DNA from: Gymnorhina tibicen
Lineage: Eukaryota; Chordata; Aves; Passeriformes; Artamidae
Length of the DNA stretch: 64,000 bases
Direction: 5' to 3'
Assembly (NCBI GenBank): GCA_013399875.1
Contig: VXAZ01002121.1
Location: 62,001-126,000 of the forward strand
Made by a program: the position numbers and the translations under genes. Below are positions 37,501 through 49,083 of the stretch, piece by piece. Below the pieces are notes generated by a model that made no database searches, had not been told where the DNA came from, and saw only the letters and a program-made list of their open reading frames with translations. The stretch's first letter is position 1. Every line of letters starts with the position of its first letter.

Positions 37501-38887
37501 ACTGGTTGATGCTACAATGAATCAGGCAAAAACACACCCAGAACACAAAAAAAACAGTTAGCAAGACACCATCCTGTTAAAAGTATTTGATTCTCAAACA
37601 AATCCTCTCCCTCAGTCCACCAAGAGATCTTAACACCATATTTCAATGTGAGACCACAACCTGTAGCTCAGATTGTTCTGAATTGAGCTTATCAGAGCAT
37701 AGTTTCACTGTTAATGGAAGCTGTACAAGGAACTAATTTAGTTCAGCTGAGCACATTATTCAGCACAGAATGGAGTAATTTGTGCCTGAGATGTTTGATG
37801 GCATTAACAAAATTCCAAAACAACTGCTGGTGAAAGAACTTCGCTTTCACTACTCTGCTCCTTAGAAAGACACTCCGGTCATGTGTTCAGGATCCAGAGG
37901 ATGAATGAAAATCATGAGCTAAGGAAGCCTTTCCATCAACAGGAGGAACACGATGTGAGAGGAGGCAGGAACAGCTGTGAACAAAATTCACCTCTGTCCC
38001 AGCATAAGTAGAAAAGCTGAATTCAGTTCACAAACAGCAACAACACACTTGCACCAGGCTTTGCAACACATGGAATGGAAGGCACTGCAAGACACTATTT
38101 TAAATAAAGCATTCTGAATTGCTTTGTTTACCTATAAACTATCCAAAAGTGCACACCACTGTTTTAGATCCTCCATCATCATTGAGGAAAAAATTCTAGG
38201 AAACACAATTACACACTTCATTCAAAAGTGGGGAACTGAAATACAGTGGCATTGCCACTTAAGAGAAATCAATTCTACAGCTGCCTGAAACATTAGTTTC
38301 AAATCCCATAGCAAGCTCCTTCCCTGGAAATATTTAAAGATCAGAATAATTTCAGTTCTAAATTACCCTGTTCCTTCCTTCCTCTTCATCAGGTTCAGAT
38401 TTTATTTATTCTACTTTTTGCTGTCATATTAATATATAACTGAAAATACATTTTCAACTATTTTAAGAAAATAACATGTTTTTAAATAATTTTATCTTAG
38501 ACAAGAAATCACTTTGAAATAACGTTACAGGTCAAATAAATGTATAGTTCCTGCAATCAACATAAGTATGTATTTTCCATTTTCTTTTTAGTGGTGTATA
38601 TAATGAATTTCACAGATTTTGGTGATGCAAACACAAGCCAGTCGAAAGAAATTCCTTATCAGTAACCGCAACAGAGACAAAAATCTGCAAACAATGTAAA
38701 GTGATAGTAAAAGAAGATGAAGAATGGATCATCTAGGTTGTAAAAATCAGCTGGAAGAACCTTTTTAAGTACAAAAGGGAGGCAGAAAAGTTCTCACCAT
38801 CATAATTATACTACCCTCACACGCACATAATGCAGGCCCAAATTATTTACATGGACTGGTATTACAGTGTATTCTATTACCATGAGC
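25544..38887. other. Long unique non-coding stretch, no gene or transposon recognised
   Basis: About 13 kb without a confident gene or mobile element. Frames of interest are 173 codons at 30477-30998 (plus, starting with GTG) and 126 codons at 35940-36320 (minus, starting with TTG). Neither resembles a known family, and both lack an ATG at the stated start. Acceptor-like signals occur near 28999 (plus), and AG|GTRAG-like junctions near 35136 (minus) and 35736 (plus). Small GC-rich patches lie at 30680-30830 and 37080-37200, and an A-rich run at 34489-34508. Confidence 0.5.
35131..35152 (-). promoter_or_regulatory. Weak juxtaposed splice-site motif, minus strand
   Basis: On the minus strand a T-rich run leads to ATGCAG (AG at 35138-35137), followed directly by GTGAGA at 35136-35131. 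It resembles a recursive splice site but the pyrimidine tract is interrupted by A. It would need minus-strand transcription, opposite to the better site at 12360, so at most one of the two is likely to be relevant in one gene. Confidence 0.15.
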
Positions 38888-39375
38888 TGTTGAGACCAGG
38901 TGTAGCAATGCTCCTTGCCTCCTCCCTCTGGGCTATCTCCTGTTAATGGGCCCAACAATGCCTTGCCCTATGACTCACCATCCCATTGTGAGATGCTCCG
39001 CCCAGGGGGGAAGGAACCAAGCATTCCCACCAGGATAAAATCTGGGGCCTGGAACAGCAGAGGCAGACTTACCTACTGGGATCCCAGAGGACAAGATCTA
39101 CACCACTGGATTTTCCGAGGAAGACCAGACCCTCCTACAACACTGCTGGACCTTCAGAGGAAGACCAGACCCTTCAACAGCACCATCACTCCAGGAGGAC
39201 TGCAGTCACCATCTAATTGGACTGTTACCAACCCCCCGATTATCAGGGGGTCAGGTTTGGGCTCTGACCTTGTCAGTGGGTTGTTTTTTTTGCGCTACTG
39301 CATTTATTTTATTTTTCCTATTAAATTGTATTTCTGACTTGGACTCTCTCACTAGTTTGTTTTCAAACTAGTACA
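38888..39375 (+). mobile_element. Solo LTR-like element (type D, about 488 bp)
   Basis: Begins TGTTGAGACCAGGTG and ends CAAACTAGTACA. It carries a TATA-like GATAAAA near 39034, a poly-A signal ATTAAA at 39320-39325 after a T-rich run, and a final block 'GACTCTCTCACTAGTTTG' of the kind seen at the 3' end of passerine ERV LTRs. Two 40-bp tandem units occupy 39106-39145 and 39146-39185, each containing 'GAGGAAGACCAGACCCT'. No target duplication is evident at these ends, so the limits may be off by some bases. The 140-codon frame inside it is not a gene. No internal viral genes adjoin. Confidence 0.65.
39106..39185 (+). repeat. Two 40-bp tandem units inside LTR D
   Basis: The unit starting CTGGATTTTCCGAGG at 39106 is repeated as CTGGACCTTCAGAGG at 39146, both continuing AAGACCAGACCCT. 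Duplications of this size are common in LTR U3 regions, where they may multiply factor-binding sites. Confidence 0.75.
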
Positions 39376-42006
39376 TATTGTAACAACTGATGGGTTTAGT
39401 TCAGTTTGGGGGTAGGGGGAAGGGATCTATGTCTATGCACCTTGAAAAAGAAAATAAATTCGTCTGCAAAATGTGCAGAACCAGAAGGAAAAATAAATAA
39501 ATACTTACAAGAGAAGATTATAAAATTTAAATCAGGTCTTTAACACAAATACACACATATAGAGTAACACATTTTAAACATGATACTGATTTCTATCAAT
39601 ATTTCTATGGCAAAATCACAGATTCATATCAGGGGGAGGGTCAGGAGAGAGCTGTGATAGCTTTGGCATCAAAAACAGGTAAAGAGTTTTCAGATTATTT
39701 AAATTATATTATGTAGTAAATCCAGCTATAAACAGAAAGCATTTGGATGTAATTTGAATATTCTGATCCCTGCCCTACCTGACTTTCAGTTAATTCTCAA
39801 GACAGTTATTTCACCCATTCACCACTGTGTTTGTTTCATGCTTGATGTCACCATAATAAATGATGTGATATTTTTAAAGTATCAAGTGTCTTTTTTTGCT
39901 GTTAGAAATTGAAAGCCCAATTTGGCTTTCCTTTATCTAAGAATTATGCAGTATATTAATACAGCTTGCCAGTGGACTAAATTAGAAATCCCTGTGAGCA
40001 GTGTCAGTGTTCCAGAGCTGATGCAGGTTTGTGGGTTTTAGTTTGGGTTTCTGTTCATCTCAACTGATTGCTTTACTCCAGTGAGAATCCTTGTAGTAGC
40101 CAGTGCCATCCTGAGTTGACCTGTGATATCCCAAGAGGACTGAGGAGCACAGCCTTAAAACTGAAAGGAAACACAGGAGCTTTCCACTGAATTAAGGAAA
40201 TGGTGCTAATTTGGGTCCCTGAGGCTGCTGTGGTGACAGCCAAACATTAACCCCCAGCCTGGATACTAAAAACTAGAAATACTCGCACAGCTTGTGCTTC
40301 CCCCTATGGAAATATAACCCAGCCTATACAGAAACATTCCAAATTTGACCAGTTCATGCTAGGGAAGTTACAAGGAACTAGTATTTGGTATCTAGCTTAA
40401 ACTTTTTATCAGCTTTGAGAACCCCTTCTCTCTAAGAGACTTCATAAGTAAAATTGTATTTGCAGTGAAGGACAAAAGACGGACAAAACAAGTCACTCTA
40501 ATTAAGATTTAAAGCTAACAAAGCAGCTGCCTGTCTTCATTTCTGACATGGATGGGTCTCATTTGAGAACCAGGTTTAAGGTTTTTTTCTCCTCTATCTC
40601 CTGCAGTATTACAATTTTTGATGAGTTTGTCCATAGCTGCTACTCTATGAACTTGATGGAATATTTTGCTCACAGCCCTGTACCACAGACAATGGCAGAA
40701 AGCTGCCCACGGTTGATAGACATGAATGCAAGGGATTTTTATCTACATCGCAAATTTAGGCACTGACAAGACTGATCAAATCAATATTAATAGCTTAACT
40801 GTGCAGCAAGTTCCAAATCATTTTGCTGCTGATAACACCACAAACGCTAAAATCTAAGCATCTTCCAAAAAGCCTGTAGCCAACTAATAGCAGATTTTTA
40901 CTGCTGGAAGACATTTTGGCAGAGAGAACTGGACAGCGTTGTTAACAATTGATAAATCTTTGAAAGAGAGGATTGAAACAAATTCCTAAAATTTCACCTC
41001 CTAATAGGTATTCCATTGCACAGTGAAGCAAGGTGAAAGTTTTGGCATGGTAGCTCAAATGTGGTATGAATTACACCTCTGTAGAGAACCCCCCCTGCGT
41101 CAGTAAATAGTTGATCTGAGCAGGTCACCTGGGTGTCACCCCCAGGAAACACAAACCCACTCCAGAAGCCAGCATACTAAAACAGATTTAATGCTGGAAC
41201 ATAAAGATAAAATTAGCTTTATGGAAAGCTCTATCTAAGTGTAGAAATTACTAAACACAGACATTTAGAAAATTAATACCTAGAAAAAACAATTTTGTCA
41301 AAGGAGAAAGAAGAGGTCTGTCCACAGAGCATCAGGACACCGTACACCACAATCATGACTATTTTGCAATGTTCAAACACAGCTGCAAACACTGAGCCAT
41401 TGTTACTCACTCCAAACACCAATAGCTTCAATTCATGTATATGCAACTGTACTTCTTGGAAATGTCCTTTTTTTTTATGGAACAACATGTAATTTTAGAA
41501 GGCAGGATGGGTGCATCAGAATGGAAATAAAGGCTCTTTACACGAGTACTTCTGTGAAAAAAGGCAGAAAGCAAAACTAGGCCAGATCTTGAATCTCCAG
41601 AGGAGATGGGCAGACTGGGAGATGAAAGACACCTGAACTTCTAAAACCCTTTTTATGTCTGTGCACAGGCACACAAGCTGCTGCTACTGCCACCAAAGCA
41701 CAGTGAGCTGTGGAACTCCTGAACTGCACTGGGCAGGAAATGCAAAGAGCACTGGGTTGAAAATCAGCCCAACTCTACCTGTCAGTACTTCCAGTCTGTG
41801 TTTTGACTGTGGGAATGAGTTATAGGCAATAATCTGTCAGTGAATGGAGTGGGATGATGACAAAAACTTCCCTGGTTGTTGGCCGTAACACAAAGAACAC
41901 CTGAGCTGAACCCACCAACTTCTCAAATCTGAAAGGCAACTCAGAGCAGGAAGTCTCCATCTACACACAGAGCAAGGACCATGACCCATTTCAGTACATC
42001 CTGGCC
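39376..42006. other. Unique non-coding stretch, no gene seen
   Basis: AT-rich sequence without recognised repeats. Frames are at most about 76 codons. A run of C near 41090 and several A/T-rich stretches are the only low-complexity features. Confidence 0.55.
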
Positions 42007-42559
42007 TGGCATAGTTTAAACCCCACTGGCAACTCAGATCCCATACAGCCACCTGCTCACTCCCCACCAGTGGGTTGGGGAGAGGAGGGGTAAAAGCAGA
42101 AAAATCGTGAATTGGGATCAGAACAATTTAATAATTGAAAAAGAATGAAAAATTTTAATGAAAAAATTTTTAAAAGAGAAGAAAAAAAAAAGGAGAGAGA
42201 AATAAACCCGAAGAAAAGCAAGCGGTGCAAATGAACAAGACTCCGCACTAACTGAGCAATGCCCAGGCAGTTCCTGAGCAGGGACCCCAGCCAGCTTTTC
42301 CCTCCTAGCTGAGCACTATGCCTAGTGGTCTGGAATATCCCCTGGGATGGTTGGGGTCAGCTTTCCTGGCTGTGCCCTCTCCCAGCCTCCTGTGCTCCCA
42401 CTCTCCTCACTGTCAGGGCAGTGTGAGAAGCTGAGAAGTCCCTGACTCGGTGCAAGCCCTGCTCAGCACCAACTGAACCATCAGCATCTGACCAGCACTG
42501 TTCTCATCCTAAATCCAACACACAGCCCTGCACCAACGCCAGCACAGCCAAAAGCAGCA
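42007..42559 (-). mobile_element. ERVL-type solo LTR (family C), nearly full length
   Basis: On the minus strand it starts TGCTGCTTTTGGCTGTG and ends TTTAAACTATGCCA. Landmarks in order are 'GTGTTGGATTTAGGATGA', 'GGTGCTGAGCAGGGCTTGC', 'GACCCCAACCATCCCAGGGG', 'ATATTCCAGACCACTAGGC', a T-rich stretch containing ATTAAA, and 'CCCACTGGTGGGGAGTGAGC'. This order is that of a widespread avian ERVL-type LTR. TGGCC occurs just outside the plus-strand left end (42002-42006) and again 2 bp beyond the right end (42562-42566), which may be a 5-bp target duplication blurred by mutation. A long A/T-rich expansion (42115-42195) is unusual for the family. No internal viral genes adjoin it. Confidence 0.85.
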
Positions 42560-45500
42560 TGTGGCCCTAACAGAGAGGAACACCAGTGTTTCACCTTTGG
42601 AAACATTTCACTCTGCACTGGGAAGCAGAGAGAAGGCTTTAAAGTGAACCACAGCAGCCTACACACAAATCCCCTTTTCAGCTCTACAAGGGTCCCATTC
42701 CCAAATCCCAGGACATGCTGAGTGAGGGATTCCATTCATTTTCTTTGTATGGAAGTGGAAAATAAGATGTAAATTAACTATAAAAGTAGTAGGTACCACG
42801 AAGAATAAGCATTCTCCCTTTCATTCATGTTGTGTTGAACCATTTTATAATCTACCTACATCCACAAATACATCCTTAAACACCAAATCACTTACAACTA
42901 GCATTAAATAATATTTCATCAGTGTATCATTTTATGACATTTATAAGACTCTATTTCCATACATCCAAATGCCAGAGCAAATTATTTCAAACCAGTAAGA
43001 AACACAAATAGTTAGAAGGTTACGTGTGGCATATTAATTTACATTTCAAATTGCAACAAAGTCATGAACGCAGCTTGACATCAGAAATGTATATACTGAA
43101 TTAGGTAAAACCTGTCCTGTATCTGAATATAAACCCACCAGACTGCACCATGGGCTAATAAAGAGATTACTTGCTTTTAAAAGGTCTTGCATGCTGCTTA
43201 TTTTGGAGTTATTCTCTGCCTGCCTGGTCCCCAAGAGCCTGATTTCACTGGTGCTGGCTGGGCCCATGGGAGTCATTATGGCCCCTGCAGATAAATGAAG
43301 TGTGTGACATAGCTTTGAAAGCCTTCCCTTTCCTTCTCCAGGAGAGAGGAAAATCCCACAGCTGGTGAAGAGGTGAGGCACAGCCTGCACCCACTTTTCC
43401 TGTAGGCAAGTTCATTTGAGGTCAGACTTCTGCTGTATTTACAGTCCTGACTCAGCAAAGCAAACCAAACCAGTGCCCCTTTGCTCTTTATTTTCACAGA
43501 CACTGTGTATTTGGGTTTGGCTCGTTGCAACTGGTAAGGTCAGTGTATAAACCACTGGATTTTATGGATATACTGGCTACGATTTCCATCCTGATTTCCT
43601 ATTTATCACCCACACAGCTGTTCTCTGTAACAATCAAGGATTAACAAGATACCAACACATCCCTTTGTACCCTTTTGGTTAATCAGCTTCTCACCTTCAC
43701 CCCCATCTCTTCCAGGAGGTAAAACCACCAACATATTTAAAATCTGGTTGGTCTTGCTGGGGCTGTGGGTTAAAGCCAGCTCTGGTTATTGCTGGGAAAT
43801 GCTTCCTTTGAAGCACAGTAAAATTTGGGAGTCCTGATGGTGAGAGTCATGAATGAAGAAGAGATATCACAAGCCCCATACAGTACATAAACTCTAGAAA
43901 TAAGAAAGTTTGGATTTCCTCTAAATTTACTTGTAATTGATAACTTTGGTGCCTAATACAAAACTTCTCCTGTCATCAAAAACTGATGGAAAGACACCCC
44001 TCCGTAGAATTTTCTGGTGTTCTAACAAGGTCTAGTGAGATCTCAGTGCAGCCTTTTCCTCAGAGCACTGGTCTTGCAACCAAATACAATTTTAATTTGT
44101 AAGAACTCAATGATTTTTCCAATATCTACCACAAAGCAAATGGAACAATGGCTTAGAAAATATTAGAAAAGATAAAAGGATAGAACAAACCCCACCAAAT
44201 TGACATAAATCACTTTGGAATAGTCTCAAAATGAATAAATATGGTTGGAGTGAAGGAAAAAAGGTCTTTCATTACAAGATGAACAATTAAAATTCAGCCT
44301 AAGCAAGTGACTGTGACCCCGAAACTCAGCTAAGACGTTTGTAAGTAGTCAGTGTCCACATTATCATTCTAGTTTCAACTTTTACCATTTTAACAGGTAC
44401 ATATGTGTAGAAAATATATTTTTTAAATTTCCTATATGATTCAAGGGAAAATGGGACAGCAAATGGATATGGTACCTCTAACATTTTCAATTCCCCTTAT
44501 TCATCTATGCCAAGTTAAAAATAAAATTACTATTAGAATAAAGTGAGCTGCTTAATACTGTTTCTGCAGTTCCTTGTCAAAGACACCAATCTGAAAACCT
44601 GCTGAATTTTCAGGTAAATAGTTTTACTTAAAATACCTAAATTATTTAACTTGTTATGCATAGAATGTTATTTCTATCAGGGTAGCGTATATATTGATAT
44701 ACTACTGAAGTGAGATTCCCTTCCAGAAATAGTATTTTTATGAGCTCCTTGGATGCACAGGTGAACAATAATGGATGTAGAAATCTCCTGGGGTCTGTTT
44801 TCAATCTGTAACTTGTTCCAGAAATTGTGTGTTCCTGGAGGAGAACACTTGCAGCCCTTTATTCCAGACTAACTCACCTAATTGCTTCAAGCTGCTTTTC
44901 TGTTTGCATTATTTCCTACCTTCTCACACACTTAGAAAGAAACCATTACCCTTTTTGCTGCCAGGCTAACCAGTATCACAACTTCACACTTACTAAAACT
45001 GCTAGAATAAGAGAAAAAAAAGAGAGAGGTGAGAGCACAAAACATCCTTACTGCCAAATTATGTATTTTCATTAAGTTCTCTTTCCTTCAAAGGAAGAGA
45101 ATCTCTGAGGCTTACATGAATCAATAAAAAGTACTGGGTTTATAATGACAGAAAAACAGGTATGTTTAATTTATTAAAGCATATCAATATCCTTCCAGGC
45201 ACAGATTCCTCTCACCCCCAGTGCACTGGGCAAACTCTGAGACAGAACAAATGGAAACTCAACACAGAGAAGGCAGGGGTTCCTTTATTATTCAGGGGAA
45301 ACTTTCTGGATGACTTGGGAAGCCATGCACGCAAAGGGACTGAAGTTCACCATCTGTTCCCATCATGTTACCAGGATTTATTTTTCAATTTGCTATCATT
45401 TCAATGCAGATCTTTTAAAACAACGAAGGAATGGCTGAAAAAAAAATAATGAATAAAACAAAATAGAAACTTTTTAAATTCAGCAGGTGATTTCTGCTCT

Positions 45501-47156
45501 GAGAGGCATATCCTTCCTCCTGTCTAGATTCTCTGAATCAGACTTGAGGAGTCATGAGGAAAAGGAACCTTTTTAATATAGTTCCACCTGAGTGCAAGCA
45601 TTTACCATTAAGGGACCACAAACTCCTCCTCTGAGAACTCTCTCTACTCTCACAAAGAGGTTACTTGAGGAGGGACAGGATTACTTTCATTTCAAATATT
45701 AAAATTCAGCAGAAATTACCATTTTCAATGCAGCCAGTAGAAAATAAAAAAGCATAAAATACAAAAAAACCCCAAACCCCATCTTCACAATCCCATTCCA
45801 TAACTTGGTCTGACAAGTGATTACAGCAATGCAACAAATTTGACAAACCTTCCCTACTTGTTCCCCTCAGCCATCCTTTGAGAGAGTTAGGAAAAAAGGC
45901 ACTCTACACACCAAGTTAAAAAAAACCCCACAATTTAGAATCAAATAGCAGTTAATTATGTTCATTTAGTACTGGTCTGAGAGACAGAGCTCTGTGAGTA
46001 CACAGCACACTCCCACCCAGCACAGACACCAACAAAACGCAGTTCAAAACTTTGCAATGTTCATTTAACATTGATTTACCACAAGATTCCACATTTGAAA
46101 TGGAGAGGTGTTCACAGAATCAGCTGAAGTTTGTTTACTGGTGGGATCTCAGAACGTGCCTAGGACTTTGCCTCTCTTTTAGGATAAAACTGAAAATGAG
46201 CAACAGGCCCTAGACATGAAGAACTTGTCCCTTCTCAGGATTATTTGCACAATGAATCATGCCAGTCCTTACACTGGGAGCAGCAGCAAAGCAGCCAACA
46301 TTTGTGACACAGGACACACTTTCCAAGGGATTGGTTTTAGGATGCATCACTCAAATGAACAGGTAACTTCACTGTGCTGAAACACCTTGAAAGATCATGT
46401 TGGCAAGCAATGTGTGACTTCTGATCATAAAAATCACAAAAGGGAAGTAACTCCAGTAAATGAACTATTGGTTTTTAAGATGGACTTCTAATTTGGAAAG
46501 AATAAAAGTATTAACAATTATAAAGGCACTTTAACCTCTTTTCCCTCCTATGGTAACATTTTTAACTTTTGGCCTGTCTTACCTGTTAGGGGGAATTCCA
46601 TTATGAGAGCATAAAGGATGTGCAGCTTTTACAAAACAGAGGCACTTTTAATGGCAGTTCCCAACCCATGGCCTTTTGCACCTCCCCAGATTGGCTATAA
46701 AAGCTCCCCATCAGCTGCAGTAACATCGATATCACTGCACAGAAACTGAGAGGCTCCACAGGAACAACTCTCCCTGCACCATTAACTGCTTAGGGCCTGC
46801 TCTGGGCTTTGCAGAAACATCAGTTTAAAAGCAGTGAAAGAGCATTTGTTTCTTTTTCAAGTGGAAGTAAGCAACATTCAGAAGTGACATTAAAGGGACT
46901 CTCAAAGTTTACAGTACTGATAAAGTTGTGACTGACAGTTCCATCTTTTATTTATTACAAATGAAAGCTAAAGAGCTGGGGCAATCTTAGTGGATACTTT
47001 TCTACTGGCCTCCAGTTTGGGTAAACCAGAATTGCAGTCTGAAGAACTGAGGATCAGCTCTGCTCCCAGAACAAAGTTATCTATTAGTTTTTAGTACAAA
47101 GAAGAAAGTATGACATAAATCACAGCCTGAACCCTTGGTGTAAATAGTTTAACTAG
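42560..47156. other. Unique non-coding stretch, no gene seen
   Basis: Unique sequence with frames up to 114 codons on the minus strand (43046-43390), none recognisable. AG|GT juxtapositions occur near 44612 (TTTTCAG|GTAAAT). No mobile element was recognised. Confidence 0.5.
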
Positions 47157-47312
47157 AATCACAGCACAGAATAAAAAAGGGACCCACATAAAGATCACTG
47201 TGCCCAAGTCCCTGCCCCTTGTAGATCTTCCTAAAACAAAATCCTATGACTGAGAGCATCATCCAGATGCTCCTTGAACTCTGACAGGCTTCGTGCTGGT
47301 GCCTTGGCACTG
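47157..47312 (-). mobile_element. CR1 LINE 3' end, antisense
   Basis: Starts on the plus strand with AGAATCACAGCACAGAAT, the reverse complement of the CR1 terminal repeat. It continues 'AAGGGACCCACATAAAGATC', 'CCAAGTCCCTGCCCCTTG', 'GAGAGCATCATCCAGATGCT' and 'CCTTGAACTCTGACAGGCTT', then 'GTGCTGG', which is the order of a CR1 3' UTR read backwards. The copy is 5'-truncated at about 156 bp. Confidence 0.85.
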
Positions 47313-48203
47313 GAACAACAGGAAAAAAACCAGGGATAATTCTTTTTCAAAACAAAGCAGAAAGCCTCAAATCCCATTATGGTTTCTGTTGCTTAATGTC
47401 TGTAGGCTGGATATACAGGAAAATCAGTTCAGTGCAGCTCCACTGTTTTCTTCAAGGTGTTTTTTTTGACTAAATACATTGAATGCCAACCACTGACATC
47501 TATCCACACATCTAGATGAGGGCATCTCATGGAAGTGTTGTGTTTAGGGACAACCACAGCCATAAAAGTTGTACCAATTTTATTTGATACCATTTATTTT
47601 TACTTTGGGGCCAATAAAAAGGTGTCTCAGCAAACCGAGCCAGCCAAGACCTCAGTTAGGTACTTGTCAGGAGCTCAGGCTTAAGATCTGTGCTTGCCTA
47701 ATCCAGAAACAGCTTTTCTAGATTTCTTCCTGGTGGCTTCTTACATCCTGCCTGTTCTGCAAAGCCAGCCTGTGCAGCTGCATGGTGTAATTACACCTTG
47801 GGGCTGTAACACTCCCTACTGTTGCTCTGTTAATCCAAAGACAGCCCAGCTCTTAGAGCTGCATTTCCATCCTCCTTATTCTGCTGACAGACAATGCAGA
47901 CCTTCACCAGCTACTCCCAGCCCTGACGAGCTGCCTACAAAATGGAATTAGGTTTCGATTTTTTCCACTTCTACTGTTCTGAATCTAGTTTGCTGTTGTG
48001 AAACTATCAAGCAGCAGATCAACTGCACCTTTCTGATCCCAGACAAAACTAGAGACACCAGGAACCAGAGATGAATGATTCTTGAGGCAAAACCAACAAT
48101 CTATTCCCAAAATTAAGGGAAGAGTCAAATACTGAGGACCTCTGAATACTTTAATCAGCTACAGATGCCTCATAGGTATTATATTGCACTTCTGAAAAAA
48201 TCC

Positions 48204-48264
48204 CAAAACAAAAACAAACAAAACCCACACAAAAATCCCAAGCAAACAAACAGAACAAACAAAT
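48204..48264. repeat. CAAA-rich low-complexity tract
   Basis: Imperfect AAAC/CAAA units with almost no G or T. Confidence 0.7.
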
Positions 48265-48992
48265 GCTAAGTATAAACTAAGAAAATATAAAAGATAGTTA
48301 TTAATTCTTCAGTGGTGGATTTTCAGGTAATACCTGAACAGAAATATAAGTGTAGCTTAAAAATGCCCCTCTGGACCACTGTCTCTCTCTGGCTTGCACG
48401 TGTGGAATTTGGTCAGTAAATAAACTAAAAGCCAAGGTGGACAAGTATTTACTAAACAAGGTGAGACCGGCACCTTGCAAAGAGACTTCTGACTGCATTG
48501 GAAATTCTTTGCAGAAACTGCCCCCTTTTGCATGCACAGGGATGTCTGCAGCTCAGGGCCTCACCTGACCCAGCTGCACTGGAACCGTGACAAACACACC
48601 CAGGGTTCCGCAACGGACTCCAGAACAAGAACCTCAGCGCACAAAATGTTTATTTCCTTTTACTTTCCACGTGGTGTATTTACAATGTGAGGACAGATAT
48701 TGGTTTGCCAGCAAATGATGGCACTGTCACTTTTTAATTTCTGCCCTGATAGGAGCTGCTGCTGTGCCCTGGGTGTGCAGACAAAAATGCAGTGTGCACA
48801 CACATATTTCCACCAACACTTCCAAATAAATTTGTAAATGAAGACATTTAGACAGAGCTACACCCACCTGAAGAAACTGCTGCAACACCTTTCACAATAA
48901 CCTCATTGATCATTCTTTAGAAGAAAACCCTTCAGCACCAGGACAGGATTTACAAGGGATTATTAATTATTCTGCGAGCAATTTCTTCACAT

Positions 48993-49055
48993 CAAACAAA
49001 CAAACAAAAAAACCCAAAACCAAAACCAAGAAAAAATGAAGAAGAAACAAAAACA
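48993..49055. repeat. CAAA/CAAAAC-rich low-complexity tract
   Basis: CAAACAAACAAAC followed by AAAACC-type units and an A/G-rich end. It lies just upstream of the (AT)10 run, so the pair forms a compound low-complexity region of about 90 bp. Confidence 0.7.
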
Positions 49056-49063
49056 AGTGTTAA

Positions 49064-49083
49064 ATATATATATATATATATAT
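49064..49083. repeat. (AT)10 microsatellite
   Basis: Ten perfect AT units. Likely to be length-polymorphic. Confidence 0.9.
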
